A DNA stretch of 64,000 nt from Garcia nutans (GCA_947685225.1 CANTUV010000037.1:25005001-25069000); one strand, 5' to 3'; counted from the stretch's first letter, positions 9,921 to 21,367 are shown. Program-made: numbers and translations. Notes: generated from the letters alone by a model not told the origin.

Positions 9921-12905
9921 ATGGATTCTCACTCACGACAGTCGGTTGAGAGTAGTGCCGAGAGTATTGCCCCTGATGATGGAGCTAGGGTTGTTAGTGT
10001 TGAGGAGGCACCTGCTTCGGTGTCAGGGAGATCAGCTGGGGAGGAGGTTCCGCCAGCTTGGGTTAGGCATGTGATAGAGGCTTTGAGGCCAGCATCAGTG
10101 CAACCACAGCCACCACCACCACCCCCACAGCCTTTGGTAGCAGTGAGGCAATATGATAAACTAAGGAAGTTTGGAGCAGAGGATTTTATAGGTACTACTG
10201 ATCCAGTTGTGGCTGAGCAATGGTTAGACAAAGTTCAGAGAATATTTGTTCAGTTGCAAGCCACCCCTGAGGAAAAGTTTGACTATGCAAGATCTTTGCT
10301 GCAGAAGGATGCCTACGATTGGTGGAGGACAGTGCCCCATTCTATGGATGATCCACCAACTTTGTCATATGCTGATTTTCTGAGGGAATTTGAGTTGAAG
10401 TATACTCCTAGGGAGTATAAAGACATGAAGAAGATGGAGTTCTTGAGCTTGAAGCAAGACAGCAAGACTGTTACTGAGTATGAAGTTGAGTTTATTCGAC
10501 TGAGTCAGTATGCTGGGGGTATCATTGCTGATGAGATAGATAGATGCAGGAGATTTGAAGAGGGGTTAAGGCCTTCTCTTATATGTCATGTGGCTGGTTC
10601 AAGATATAATGATTTTTCTCAGCTTGTGACAGCAGCTCGCAGTGTGGAGAGAGCTCAAGTTATTGCAGCTGCTTCAGAGGAAGAGACTAGAGTTAGGAGG
10701 CCCCAGTTTGAGGCAGGGTCTTCTTCTGCAAAGAGAGGAAAAGGGAGTTTTGTTCCTCGGGGTGGTAGGAGCCAGAGACCAGTGGGTAGGTCAGTGCAGT
10801 TACAGAGACAGAGATTTAGACCTGCAGCTTCAGTAGCGAGTGCTCCTACTCCTGGAGTTCAGAGATCCACCTTACCTGTGTGTAACCAGTGTGGTGGAAG
10901 ACATGGGGGCGTTTGTTGGAGGTATAGTAGATCAGGGGTATGCTTCAGGTGTGGATCACCTGATCACTTTGTGAGAGACTGTCCTGAGAGACAGGAACAG
11001 ATGTCAGTTGATACAGCAGCTTCTCGACCTATTGCGAGGGGAGGCCGAGGAGGTAGACCAGGGTTCAGTTCTAGAGGAGGTGCTACATCCAGGGAGGGTA
11101 GACCAGAGGAGGTTGGATCTTCCCAGAGGATGTATGTTATGCAGAGGCAGCCAGATGCATCGGCAGTCATAGCTGGTACTTTTTCTTTATTTGATATTTC
11201 AGTACTTGCTTTGATTGATCCGGGTTCCACACATTCATATATTAGTGCATCTGTTTTGCCTGTGTTTGATGTGCATGCTGAGTCCCTAGGATTTGATGTG
11301 TTGGTGACAAATCCGTTAGGGCATAGTGTGATGGTTAGTAAAGTGCACCGGGATTGTGCAGTGAGGGTGCAGGATGAGGAGTTCCTTGGAGATTTGATTG
11401 AGATGCCATTTAAGGAATATGATGTGATCCTAGGCATGGATTGGTTAGCTAGACATGGAGCTATAGTTGATTGTAAAAGGAAAATTGTTTCTTTGAGAAC
11501 TGTTGATGGTAGAGATGTGATAGTATCTAATGAGCAGGAACAGCTAGCCTCCTTATTTGTTTCAGCTGTTGCAGCTAGAAGATTGATTAGGAAGGGGTGT
11601 GAAGCCTATCTTGCTCATGTGGTGGATACTAGAGTGAAGGGTTCTCCTATTGATAGTATTGCCACAGTTGCAGAGTTCCCTGATGTTTTTCCAGAGGAGT
11701 TGCCAGGATTGCCTCCTGAGAGAGAGGTGGAGTTCGGTATCGAATTGTTGCCTGGTACCACTCCTATCTCGATTACTCCTTACAGAATGGCACCAGCAGA
11801 ATTAAGGGAGTTGAAAGTGCAATTACAGGAGTTATTGGACAAAGGATTTATTCGCCCCAGTGTTTCTCCTTGGGGAGCTCCTGTGCTATTTGTGAAAAAG
11901 AAAGATGGTACTATGAGGTTGTGTATCGATTATAGGCAATTGAACAAGGTGACTATTAAAAATAAATATCCTTTGCCTAGAATTGATGACCTTTTTGATC
12001 AATTGAAGGGTGCAGCTGTATTTTCTAAAATTGATTTGAGATCTGGGTACCATCAGCTGAGAGTCAGAGCTGAGGATGTTCCGAAGACCGCCTTTCGGAC
12101 CAGGTATGGGCATTATGAATTTCTAGTTATGCCTTTTGGTCTAACGAATGCACCTGCAGCTTTTATGGATTTGATGAATAGGGTGTTTAGGCCCTATTTG
12201 GATCAGTTTGTAGTGGTCTTCATTGATGACATTCTGGTGTATTCGCGGAATGAAGAGGAACATGATATGCATCTGCGGATTGTGTTGCAGATTTTGAGAG
12301 AGAAGCAGTTGTTTGCTAAATTGTCGAAGTGTGAGTTCTGGTTGGATCAAGTAGCTTTTCTCGGACATATTGTTTCAGCAGAAGGCATTAGAGTTGATCC
12401 AAGTAAAGTTGAAGCTATTCTGAATTGGAGTCCACCTAAGTCTGTGACAGAGATTAGAAGTTTTCTAGGTTTGGCAGGCTATTACCGGCGGTTTGTGAAA
12501 GGGTTTTCTTTAATAGCTACTCCACTCACCAGATTGCTTCGTAAGGGAGTGAGGTTTTTGTGGACGGATCAGTGTCAGGCTAGCTTTGAGCAGTTGAGAG
12601 ATATGTTGACTCAAGCGCCTGTTCTTACTTTACCTGTGGAAGGCAAACCATATGTGATCTACAGTGATGCTTCACATAGAGGTTTGGGGTGTGTATTGAT
12701 GCAGGAAGGTAAAGTTATAGCTTATGCATCTAGGCAGTTGAAACCGCATGAGCTTAACTATCCGACCCATGATTTGGAATTGGCTGCCATTGTGTTTGCA
12801 TTAAAGATTTGGCGCCACTATCTGTTTGGGGAGAAATGTTTCATCTACACTGATCACAAGAGTTTGAAGTATTTGGGTGTCCAGAAAGAACTCAATCTTT
12901 GTTAG
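9921..12905 (+). CDS. gag-pol: Element B Gag-protease-reverse transcriptase-RNase H (ends at premature TAG)
   Basis: A 994-residue polyprotein from the ATG at 9921; an in-frame GTG at 9918 is less likely to be used. The Gag core covers roughly residues 75-240. The CCHC knuckle CFRCGSPDHFVRDC is near 340, after a second cysteine cluster (CNQCGGRHGGVC). The protease motif LIDPGSTHSYIS is near 434. The RT palm has LCIDYRQLNK near 670 and catalytic FIDDILVYS near 766. RNase H has YSDAS near 915 and TDHKSLKYL near 977. Roles are particle formation, polyprotein cleavage and cDNA synthesis. It ends at TAG 12903-12905, where E has Arg-Gln: CAG became TAG. Downstream sequence continues in the same frame, so one codon separates this copy from an intact gag-pol. 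The clade normally uses one long ORF. Confidence 0.95.
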   Translation: MDSHSRQSVESSAESIAPDDGARVVSVEEAPASVSGRSAGEEVPPAWVRHVIEALRPASVQPQPPPPPPQPLVAVRQYDKLRKFGAEDFIGTTDPVVAEQWLDKVQRIFVQLQATPEEKFDYARSLLQKDAYDWWRTVPHSMDDPPTLSYADFLREFELKYTPREYKDMKKMEFLSLKQDSKTVTEYEVEFIRLSQYAGGIIADEIDRCRRFEEGLRPSLICHVAGSRYNDFSQLVTAARSVERAQVIAAASEEETRVRRPQFEAGSSSAKRGKGSFVPRGGRSQRPVGRSVQLQRQRFRPAASVASAPTPGVQRSTLPVCNQCGGRHGGVCWRYSRSGVCFRCGSPDHFVRDCPERQEQMSVDTAASRPIARGGRGGRPGFSSRGGATSREGRPEEVGSSQRMYVMQRQPDASAVIAGTFSLFDISVLALIDPGSTHSYISASVLPVFDVHAESLGFDVLVTNPLGHSVMVSKVHRDCAVRVQDEEFLGDLIEMPFKEYDVILGMDWLARHGAIVDCKRKIVSLRTVDGRDVIVSNEQEQLASLFVSAVAARRLIRKGCEAYLAHVVDTRVKGSPIDSIATVAEFPDVFPEELPGLPPEREVEFGIELLPGTTPISITPYRMAPAELRELKVQLQELLDKGFIRPSVSPWGAPVLFVKKKDGTMRLCIDYRQLNKVTIKNKYPLPRIDDLFDQLKGAAVFSKIDLRSGYHQLRVRAEDVPKTAFRTRYGHYEFLVMPFGLTNAPAAFMDLMNRVFRPYLDQFVVVFIDDILVYSRNEEEHDMHLRIVLQILREKQLFAKLSKCEFWLDQVAFLGHIVSAEGIRVDPSKVEAILNWSPPKSVTEIRSFLGLAGYYRRFVKGFSLIATPLTRLLRKGVRFLWTDQCQASFEQLRDMLTQAPVLTLPVEGKPYVIYSDASHRGLGCVLMQEGKVIAYASRQLKPHELNYPTHDLELAAIVFALKIWRHYLFGEKCFIYTDHKSLKYLGVQKELNLC

Positions 12906-14549
12906 AGGAGATGGTTAGAATTGATTAAAGACTATGACTGCTTGATTGACTATCATCCAGGTAAAGCAAATGTTGTTGCTGATGCCTTGAGTCGGAAGTC
13001 TTTAGCTGGTTTAACAGTTTACTCGCTCTCGTTGCTTGTTGAGTTGAGAGCATTGCATGCCAGTTTTGTACCTTGTGATGATGGTGCATTGTTGGCACAG
13101 TTGCAATTGAAGCCAGTTTTGTTAGATCAGATTAAAGAGGCTCAGATGACTGATATGAAGATTCAGAAGATTATTTCATATTGTCAGAGTGGAAAGAGTA
13201 GAGATTTTGTTGTGAAGAGTGATGGGAGCCTATGGTTTAAAAACAGATTATGTGTACCCGATGATGCTGATTTGAAGAAGATTATTTTGGAAGAAGCTCA
13301 TCAGTCGATGTTTGCTATGCATCCAGGCAATACCAAGATGTATCATGATTTGAGACAGCATTATTGGTGGATTGGGTTAAAGAGAGACATTGCTGAGTTT
13401 GTATCAAAATGTCTCACTTGTCAGAAGGTTAAAGCAGAGCATCAAGTTCCCACCGGGTTGCTTCAACCGTTGTCAGTGCCAGAATGGAAGTGGGAAAGAG
13501 TGACAATGGACTTTGTGTCTGGGTTGCCATTGACACAAAGGAAACATGATGCCATATGGGTGATTGTGGATAGATTGACTAAGACAGCTCATTTCCTTCC
13601 GGTGCGGATGGATTACTCTTTGGAGAAGTTGGCTGAGCTGTATATCCATGAGATTGTGAAGTTGCATGGTGTTCCAACTTCTTTAGTATCTGATCGAGAT
13701 CCCAGGTTTACTTCAAGATTTTGGAAGAGTTTGCATAGTGCTTTGGGTTCTCGACTGCATTTCAGCACTGCTTTTCATCCACAGACGGATGGACAGTCAG
13801 AGAGGGTGATACAGATTATTGAGGACATGTTGAGAAGCTGTGTCATTGATTTCACTGGAAGTTGGGATAGATTTTTACCTCTGGTGGAGTTTGCATACAA
13901 CAACAGTCACCAATCCAGCATTGGTATGGCACCGTTTGAAGCATTGTATGGCAGACGGTGTAGGACACCTCTTTGTTGGAATGAGCTTGGAGATAATAAG
14001 TTGATTGGTCCTGATTTGATTCAAGAAACTAAAGAAAAAGTAAAGTTGATTCGAGACAGGTTAAAAGCAGCTTCAGACCGACAGAAATCTTATGCAGATC
14101 TGAAAAGGAGAGATATAGAGTTTGATGTTGGAGATAACGTATTTCTGAAAGTGTCTCCTTGGAAGAAGATTTTGAGGTTCGGTCGGAAAGGAAAATTGAG
14201 TCCTCGTTTCATTGGGCCGTATGAAGTGTTAGAAAGAGTTGGGCCAGTGGCGTATCGACTTGCTCTGCCACTTGAGTTGGATCGTATTCATAACGTATTT
14301 CATGTTTCTATGTTGAGGAGGTATAGGTCGGATCCATCTCATGTGTTGCCGATTGAGTCAATTGAAGTAAATCCTGATTTGACATTTGAAGAGGAACCAG
14401 TTGCTATTTTGGCACGTGATGTGAAAGAGTTGAGAAACAAGAAAGTGCCACTTGTGAAGATTTTGTGGAAGAATCATGGAAAAGAAGAAGCAACTTGGGA
14501 AAGTGAACAATCCATGCAAGAGCAATATCCGCAATTGTTTCAGCTTTAA
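12906..14549 (+). CDS. gag-pol (int): Element B RNase H tail, integrase and chromodomain
   Basis: This continues the gag-pol frame after the single TAG. It opens with the last RNase H residues (RRWLELIKDYD, then VVADALSRK with the fourth catalytic Asp). Next is the integrase zinc domain (MHPGN...CLTCQKVKAEHQ near residue 135 counted from 12921). The catalytic core has D in TMDFVSGLP (about 196), D in VSDRDPRF (about 257) and E in DGQSERVIQ (about 292). All three catalytic acids are present. The GPY/F module (FIGPYEVLERVGP) and a chromodomain-like C-terminus (ILWKNHGKEEATWE) follow, and the frame ends at TAA 14547-14549. Without suppression of the TAG this part would not be translated as part of the polyprotein. 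Confidence 0.93.
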   Translation, partial: RRWLELIKDYDCLIDYHPGKANVVADALSRKSLAGLTVYSLSLLVELRALHASFVPCDDGALLAQLQLKPVLLDQIKEAQMTDMKIQKIISYCQSGKSRDFVVKSDGSLWFKNRLCVPDDADLKKIILEEAHQSMFAMHPGNTKMYHDLRQHYWWIGLKRDIAEFVSKCLTCQKVKAEHQVPTGLLQPLSVPEWKWERVTMDFVSGLPLTQRKHDAIWVIVDRLTKTAHFLPVRMDYSLEKLAELYIHEIVKLHGVPTSLVSDRDPRFTSRFWKSLHSALGSRLHFSTAFHPQTDGQSERVIQIIEDMLRSCVIDFTGSWDRFLPLVEFAYNNSHQSSIGMAPFEALYGRRCRTPLCWNELGDNKLIGPDLIQETKEKVKLIRDRLKAASDRQKSYADLKRRDIEFDVGDNVFLKVSPWKKILRFGRKGKLSPRFIGPYEVLERVGPVAYRLALPLELDRIHNVFHVSMLRRYRSDPSHVLPIESIEVNPDLTFEEEPVAILARDVKELRNKKVPLVKILWKNHGKEEATWESEQSMQEQYPQLFQL

Positions 14550-14577
14550 TATCAGGTAATTTCGAGGACGAAATTTT

Positions 14578-14596
14578 CTTTTTAGAGGGGGAGAAT
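14578..14596 (+). other. Polypurine tract of element B
   Basis: TTTTTAGAGGGGGAGAAT lies directly before the 3' LTR and matches the tract in A, E and F. The preceding TTTCGAGGACGAAATTT is also conserved. Confidence 0.88.
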
Positions 14597-17277
14597 TCTA
14601 ATATCCTCATTTATGCCCTAGAAGTTTTGCATATTGTTGTTGTTGTTATTGTTATAAATTGGATTGAATGTATATGATGGGATAAGAAAAGAAATTGGGA
14701 GGAGAATGCTTGTGTATATGTGTATTGGGAAAGAATTAGGGTTTAGAGAGAATGGTATATATTGTGTATATGAGGATATATATAACATATAAATGAGTCA
14801 AAGGAAGAGTCAAAGGAAGAGAGATATTTTTATGTGATATGTGTAATTACTATCATGGGCATACATGAGACAAAAGTTAAATTAAATGATTAAGGGTAAT
14901 TAAGTAATTGCTTGAATTGGAACTCTTGGTGGAGATTTAAAAGAAGAGTTGACTTTGGTTTATTCATAATTTCTTCTTCTTCTTCATGTGTGTGGCCGGC
15001 TCCTCCATAGAGAAAGGAAAGCAAGTGGTGAAGAGAGGATCTTGATGTGTTGAGCTCAAATTGAAGGAAGATTAAGTGTTTAAGTGTTGATTCAAGAAGT
15101 TTTAACTAAGGTAAGATCTTTCCTTTGATTTCTTTCCTACTTTTGAAGTGGTATGGGAAGTTAATTAGGGTTTGATGATTTGATGATGAGATGTGTTTAT
15201 GATTTATTCTCAAGTGTTGAAATGGAATTAAAGATAAGAAGCTAGGTTGGTGTTGGTGATGGAAGAGTAAGAGTGTGTTTATTGAATTCTTTTTCTGTTT
15301 TACAATTAGTAAAGGCTGTAACTTGTATGATTTTTAATTAATTATAGAAAAATGTTCTTGAAGTGAATTTTTGATATGTTGTGCCTCTATGAGTCTAGAA
15401 TGACTGAAAAATATTTTGATTCGATTTTGGAATGGTTATGAGTTTAGAAAGATTATTTTTAGTAGAACTGTTCCAGTAGGTACCTTAACTGAGACAGCTA
15501 TATTTCGGGATTTTTAATAAAATGTAGAAAAATCATATCCAATTGAATTTTGGATATGTTGTTGCTTAGTGAGTCTAGTATTTGAGAAAAATAATTTAGA
15601 ACCACGTTGATTGAATTTGATTTATGGAATTCACAAAGTTCAGAACTGCTGCCAGGATGCAGGGCAATTGGGGCAGTCTGGTTAGGTGAACTATTTGACC
15701 AAGATTTTGTGTTCAGTTTGATCTGAAATTTTAAAGGAATGATTTTAAGATACAAAACTAAATTCTGTAAAAATTGTAGAATTTTTAATCAAGTAGATTA
15801 TTTTATACAATTTTTCAAAATAAGGATAAAATGGAGTCTAAAACCAGAATGTATTATTCATATGAATCATATCAATTGTTCTTTGCCCTAATTGCATTGT
15901 TGAGATTGAACAATGTTATGTTATGCATTGTGAATGGTTATGCGTTTCATGAATAATATACATTGAAATTGAAATAATAATTCAAATAAGACATGATATG
16001 AGACAATGCCATTGTGATTGGCTATGATGATGATATTTAAAGAAAGAAGGCATGTTTGCCTAAATGTGATGAGAATTTGAGAATGGAAAAGGTAACTATA
16101 TAATAAATGAATTGTTTGTTTAATATGTTATTCAGTTTCAGAGTTCTGGATTTGGGTGGCATGCCTAAGAAATGATGAAAGGTAACAGTCTTGCCGGGTT
16201 GAGGATCTCCTCATATGTGTTGAGTTGATGGTCCAAGAGACTGGGTCTGTTACACTATGAGAATTGTGAATATAAGATATATGATTTGTAACAGTCTTGC
16301 CGGGTTGAGGATCTCCTCATATGTGTTGAGTGATGATCCAAGAGACTGGGTCTGTTACACTATCCATGGATAGAGATACATGTATATACATTGCCTACGG
16401 GCGTGATTATTGTGACTATGAACCAAATCAGTAACTCTGAACTCTGAATATCATATTAAATACTTGTTGGGCCCATAGGTGTCAAGGTTATATGAATGTC
16501 CTAAATAATGTTATGAGTTAATGAAATGAGATGTTGGTTATTGAGTATGATTGAGTAATGTTGAATGTGGAAAGATGTTGAAATGGGGTATACTCATATG
16601 ACTATGATTTGTGAAATGCATAATTATGTGATTAACTTTATATTTATGATGTTGATCTTATCAATAACATATGTGGCATTGCATTACATTAAAGCATACC
16701 ATTAGCATGTTTTATCTTACTAAGCCCTTGGCTTAGCGCGATAGTGTTTAATCGCGCAGGTAATAGAGTTGATAGAGTTGAACCCGAGAGTTCATCAAGA
16801 CCAAGTGAGAGTAGACCTTGAAGAATCCATTTTGGGAGCTTAAAGATCAGAGTAGACTTGCCAATCATGTATATTTCTTTATATTTTGTAAAGAAATGTT
16901 TAGTATGTAAATATGTAAATATTTTATAACTTCCGCTGTGTAATATTTAAATATAGGGATTGTCACAAAACCTTTATGTTATGTTGCACTAGAAGTGTAA
17001 ATTCTTTTTGCAGGTTGTAGTTGAGGTTACAAGGGGGATTTATTGGGAGTGTACTGAGAATGATTTTGTTTGCATTGGTTTGTGTAAAATGTTTTTAAAA
17101 ATAAGAAAAAAACCGGTTTTGTCGACACTTGGGACTCAATTTTTAGGCGAAACTATGGCAAAATTTTTGAAAAAAAAAATCGGAACTAAAATTTGACTAA
17201 GTAAAATTGGTAGCAACATTAGGTTAGTGTGGCGCCTCTACTCAGCTTACACATGTAGGTCGGGAAGGGGTGTTACA
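14597..17277 (+). repeat. 3' LTR of element B
   Basis: It is 2681 bp and about 99.5% identical to 7068-9747 by eye. The terminal dinucleotide is TC instead of TG at 14597-14598. Differences include a G-to-T at the EcoRI-like gtgaattc near 15280 and one extra A near 17172. It ends TGTTACA at 17277, followed by the duplication gccat. Confidence 0.95.
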
Positions 17278-17282
17278 GCCAT

Positions 17283-17392
17283 ACCAAAGCATGTATTTTA
17301 CCCAAAAACCCACTTTTGAAATCAAAATATTCTTTTTCTTACAATTGACCTAGGTTGAGAATCTCAAACCTAGGCTCTGATACCAAAACAGT
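17283..17392 (-). other. Leader and primer binding site of element A
   Basis: This is the part of A's leader that remains on the right side of element B. The primer site TGGTATCAGAGCC (element strand) is at 17373-17385, seven bases from the 5' LTR. The leader continues at 7067 and below, to the gag start at 7008. Confidence 0.9.
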
Positions 17393-19957
17393 TGTAACAC
17401 CCCTATACCCCGTATACGTACATAACATGCTAATACGATCATAATATACGTATACTGAATATAGGTATGCCACGGTTTATTTAAACATACAAATAATCCC
17501 TTTTCAATAATATGAATAAATTTAAAACATTTAAAGAAAATTTTAAAAAGAAAAACAATAGATAAAATGTTTATTCAAAATGCAGCGGAAAATATAACAA
17601 ATATTTACAAATACATATACATCAAAACTTAAGATTTACAAAACATAAAATATTTACATGTTTGGCAGTATGTCTTTGATCTTTAAGCTTCACTATCAAC
17701 ACCACAAGATCTAGACTCTACTTGGCCTAGAGGAACTCTCCGGTTCTTCCCCGTTACCTGCGCGATAAACCATAATCGCGCTAAGCCAACGGCTTAGTGG
17801 TACAAACTACAATAATACTATGTTTCGATGCAATGCCAATGTCACACAATCAATCTCATACACAATTCAAAAGAATATTATATTTCAACATTTTACTTTA
17901 TTCAATGTCATATTAAACATTCATTCTCAATAAGATACTTATGCATTATAATCATCTTATTATTCATTGATTTCACCATTCTAGAATCACCTTGAAAACA
18001 AAGACAACCATGGGCCCAAAGACACGAATATGCCATTCAACTTTCAGAGTTAATGTTTTGGTTTAATTATCACATTTATCATTATCATTATCCCAACTAG
18101 GCTTCAAGGATTTAGGTTCAACCAAGCTTCAAGGGGAACAAAGCATGCTAAGTATCAACCCAACTTGGCTTCAAGAACCAAACCCAACCTAGCTTTAAGG
18201 GTTGTAACATCTCAATTAGGCTTCAAGGACTAGACCCAACCAAGCTTCAAGGGGAGTAAAACATGTTAAACTTCAACCCAACTTGGCTTCAAGGATCAAG
18301 CCTAACCTAACTTCAAGAGAGTGTTACTATAGGCATGCCACCAACAAAAAAACTCTGAAAATGGAATAACATAGTAGACACACAATTCATTAATTATTTA
18401 ATTATCAATTTCATTCTCATTTACTCATCATCACTTAAGCAACCATGCCTCAATCATCTCATTGGCATCATTATCATTTTAGCCAACAACCATGGCTCCA
18501 TATCTCATCAAGAGAGTATATATATATATATATATCATCAATTGCATTGAACATCATCTAGGCAAACATACCTCAATTATGTCATTTACAACATTATAAC
18601 CAACCACATTGATTTTTCATCTCATTATATCTCAAATCACATTAATCAATTCATCATTCAAGTGTATATATAACAAATGACATTAACACACATTTTACAT
18701 GCTCAACACAACATACACATTATACCAACAATACATTATTAATATGCATCAACAATGCATTAGATTTCTTAACACATTTACAATCAAATGTGTGTTAAGT
18801 CTCAACATCATATGAATGTATGCAATAATGTAGTTTGTACTTACCTTAAGCACCACTTATACAAATCTATACACTTCCTCTTCCAACACTTCTTAACCAC
18901 TTGAATTAGGGAAAATTATCTTCTTCAAGACCTAATCCAAAAATGATAAAATATATCAATTACAATGCAAATATTCACTTAATAACCTCTTACAAGACCC
19001 TTAAATCACAATTTATAAATCAACACCACTAATTAGGGCCCACGGCCGTGGCCACCTCAACCCCCACGGGCATGGGTTAGAAAATGATTCTGTCTCCCTT
19101 GCTCCAAACCTCCACGGCCATGTCTACAAATGGCCACGGTCGTGGCAACCAAGGGCCACAGGCGTGGCATCCAAGATGCTTCTGTTTCTGACCAAATTCA
19201 CATATTCTATGCTTACCACTCCAACAAACACCAACAACATGAAAATCTATGAAAATAATTGATCAAACTCAAGTTAAACATCACTTACCACTTCAAAACC
19301 CTAAAACCAACATCACTCTTACTCTTCCAATACCAACATCAACCTAACTTTTTATTTTCAATTCAAAACCAACACCACAATCAATTAAATCAAACACACA
19401 CCAACATACTACCATCAACACAACCCTACTTTCAAATTTCAACACTCAAATTCATAAACAACTTAAAATAAAACAAGAGAATCAAGAGAAACTTACCAAA
19501 ATAATGAAACTTCTTGGATTTCCAACTTAATCTCTTGAAAACTCCTTTGAATTTAGAGCTTGGGAAACACAAAGCTCACTTTTGCTCTCTTGCTTTGGAT
19601 GGCCGGCCAACAAAAGAAAAGAAGAGAAAAGAAAGAACAAATAAAGACCAAGTCAAACTTCCCTTCTCTTTAAACCTCCACCAAACATTCTAAATAAGAA
19701 ATTACTTAAATACCCTCTTCTATTTATTTTAACTCCCTTTCACTTACTTTCCTTTTTAGTAATTTCATAAATAACAAAATCAATATCTTCTTCCTTTGAC
19801 CATCACATTTGACTTGTATATATGTTGTATATATTTCCATAAACACAACATATACACTCTCTTTTAAATTTCTTTTCTCTTCCACATTTAACATATACAT
19901 TCAATCCAATTACAACAATAATATCAAAACTTCTAGGGCATACTTTGGGATATTACA
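17393..19957 (-). repeat. 5' LTR of element A
   Basis: A complete 2565-bp LTR, tgtaacacccc...ggatattaca on the plus strand. It has the double hairpin (17760-17796), cassette (18042-18360), (TA)n near 18519-18534, GC-rich CACGG array (about 19037-19170) and GGCCGGCC (19601-19608). Together with F it forms one LTR subfamily, ending ...GTATACGGGATA/TACAGGGGTGTTACA on the element strand. Confidence 0.93.
19037..19170. repeat. GC-rich CACGGCCGTG-type palindromic motif array in A 5' LTR
   Basis: Within AT-rich DNA, about six near-copies of CACGGCCGTG or CACGGGCGTG occur in both orientations (CCCACGGCCGTGGCC, CACGGGCATGG, CACGGCCATG, CCACGGTCGTGG, CCACAGGCGTGG). The same array is in F (53290-53416, and 42580-42640 with 45886-45925). 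Confidence 0.75.
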
Positions 19958-20229
19958 ACAACCTTCAGCTTCTTTTTGTCTTGAGGATCTTGGTAGTATT
20001 GAGACCAATCACCATCATCAATAATCACCTTATCATCATCAAAAGCCACTTCACCAACTTTAGCCTTCCCTTTGTCCTTTGGCTTCTTGGAGCTAGCAGA
20101 CGCTTCGACATTATTTCCTAAAATTGAAGTCAATTTGTTCTTCACGGTCTCAGCTAGGGCCTCTTTTATTTCTTCCATCTTGGCATTGAGGGCATCATCC
20201 ACCATTCTTTGAATTTGTTCGGGCTCCAT
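19958..20229 (-). pseudogene. gag: Element C gag, N-terminal fragment truncated by element A
   Basis: The ATG at 20227-20229 starts MEPEQIQRMVDDALNAKMEE, a charged, probably helical N-terminus with a KKPKDKGKAK basic stretch and an acidic FDDDKVIIDDGDW segment. It is closely similar to the gag start of D (25476). The frame is open for about 90 residues until it enters the LTR of A at 19957, and the D homologue continues KVVEKATFEK at that point. The frame is also open upstream to 20388, but D has no equivalent ATG there, so I prefer 20229. No enzymatic domain is present. Recognition as gag rests on the D copy, whose downstream part carries a Gag zinc motif. Confidence 0.75.
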
Positions 20230-21367
20230 TGCTTTTGGTGAAAAAGAGATTGAGTCGTTGCTAGATTCTTTGTCTCCGGCGTTGGTCGGATTGTTGTAAG
20301 CTTTTGAACTATCATAATCCAGGGCTGTGAGCCAGAGAGGATCAATGATATGAGATGCAAATGTATGCAAGTATGCACAAACAATCAACAGAGAAAGATA
20401 ATTAGGACGTTCCTTCCAACCTTATAACATCCACACATGAATGGCTAGTCTCTTTTCCTAGGTATATGGTTAACAAAATACCAACATGGGGCATCTTGTT
20501 TTCAAATAATTATCTCAGACATTTTAACCATTAGTTATATTTTCAAAAATGGAAATCAATCCATGATAATTCCCATTAATTAGGTTTTAATCCATCTAAA
20601 GTAGCTTTTATGTTATATTGGATTAAAACTAAATTAAGAGGTTTATCATAAATAGATTTCTCACTTGAAAAAGTAACTAATGATTCATGCCAAAAACAAG
20701 CCCATGATTAATTATTCTTAGTATAAACTAGGCTCACAATTGATTTTTGGTATTTCGTAATTGACCTAAATAATTTGTAAGCTCTTCATAAAATAATTTT
20801 ATTCATAAGCCCATTGTAAAAAGATTTTAGAAAAAACATATTTTGGGCTTTGTATTTGGGTTATGAGCAAAAGAATTTTTGATTTGTTTTTAGAAAAGTC
20901 TTATGTCCAAAGACCATCTTGAAAAGTTTTGAAAATATCTTTGGTCGTTTGGAATTTAAAGAAAATTTTTATTTTGAGCTTACAATGTACTTAGGTCATT
21001 TTAGAAAATGAAGAAACCAAATAAGCCATGATTTATGCCAAGATAAATTAACCATAGTCAAAGAACATGCATTTGGGGTAAAACCTAAGGAAAGTAACTA
21101 GGCCAATTACATGAGCTTTAGTCTTTGGGTTAAAAGGCTTAGGTTCCCATAGCAAGTATATACCAAATGGTACGAGGCTATGAGTGGTTATGCCATGCTC
21201 AATCTCCATACCTTGAGTGAAAGTATGGTATCCCTTACATAACACAACACGGGTAACATGGGAGGCCTAACTCACGCACACGATGCAATATAATATGATG
21301 CAATGGATAATATCATTATAAGAAAGAATAAAATAATAAAAAGACTAACGGAATCAACTTCTCTTAT
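20230..21367 (-). other. Leader (5' untranslated region) of element C
   Basis: About 1.1 kb between primer site and gag, homologous to 24322-25475 of D in inverted orientation. No credible ORF or known RNA is visible. It contains the conserved CTCACAGCCCTGGATTA block (near 20320) also present in D at about 25375. Confidence 0.7.

Larger units (their letters stand above)
7068..17277 (+). mobile_element. Element B: nearly intact Del/Tekay-like Ty3/Gypsy retrotransposon
   Basis: This is a complete 10.2-kb element with LTRs of 2680 and 2681 bp, a primer site (9755-9767), a gag-pol frame with one stop, and a polypurine tract (14578-14596). It is flanked by perfect 5-bp duplications gccat at 7063-7067 and 17278-17282, and the leader of element A resumes after it. 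The two LTRs differ at roughly a dozen positions by eye (about 0.5%), which makes it the youngest insertion here. The 3' LTR starts TCTAAT instead of TGTAAT. Confidence 0.96.
1..19957 (-). mobile_element. Element A: Del/Tekay-like Ty3/Gypsy retrotransposon, partial, split by element B
   Basis: This minus-strand LTR retrotransposon begins left of the window. In element order it has a 5' LTR (17393-19957), an initiator-Met primer site (17373-17385), a gag-pol region in one reading frame (7008 down to 2356), a polypurine tract (2310-2328) and most of the 3' LTR (1-2309). Element B interrupts the leader at 7068-17277, flanked by gccat on both sides. A is inserted in the gag of element C. The bases after its right end are acaac (19958-19962), but the matching duplication would lie outside the window. 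The Del/Tekay assignment is inferred from the primer site, long LTRs and the C-terminal chromodomain. The gag-pol carries six internal stops, so it is not autonomous. Confidence 0.93.

Noticed and set aside
10964..11437. Antisense ORFs across gag-pol
   Set aside because: Shadows of the conserved gag-pol frame; they recur in A, E and F only where the sense frame is conserved.
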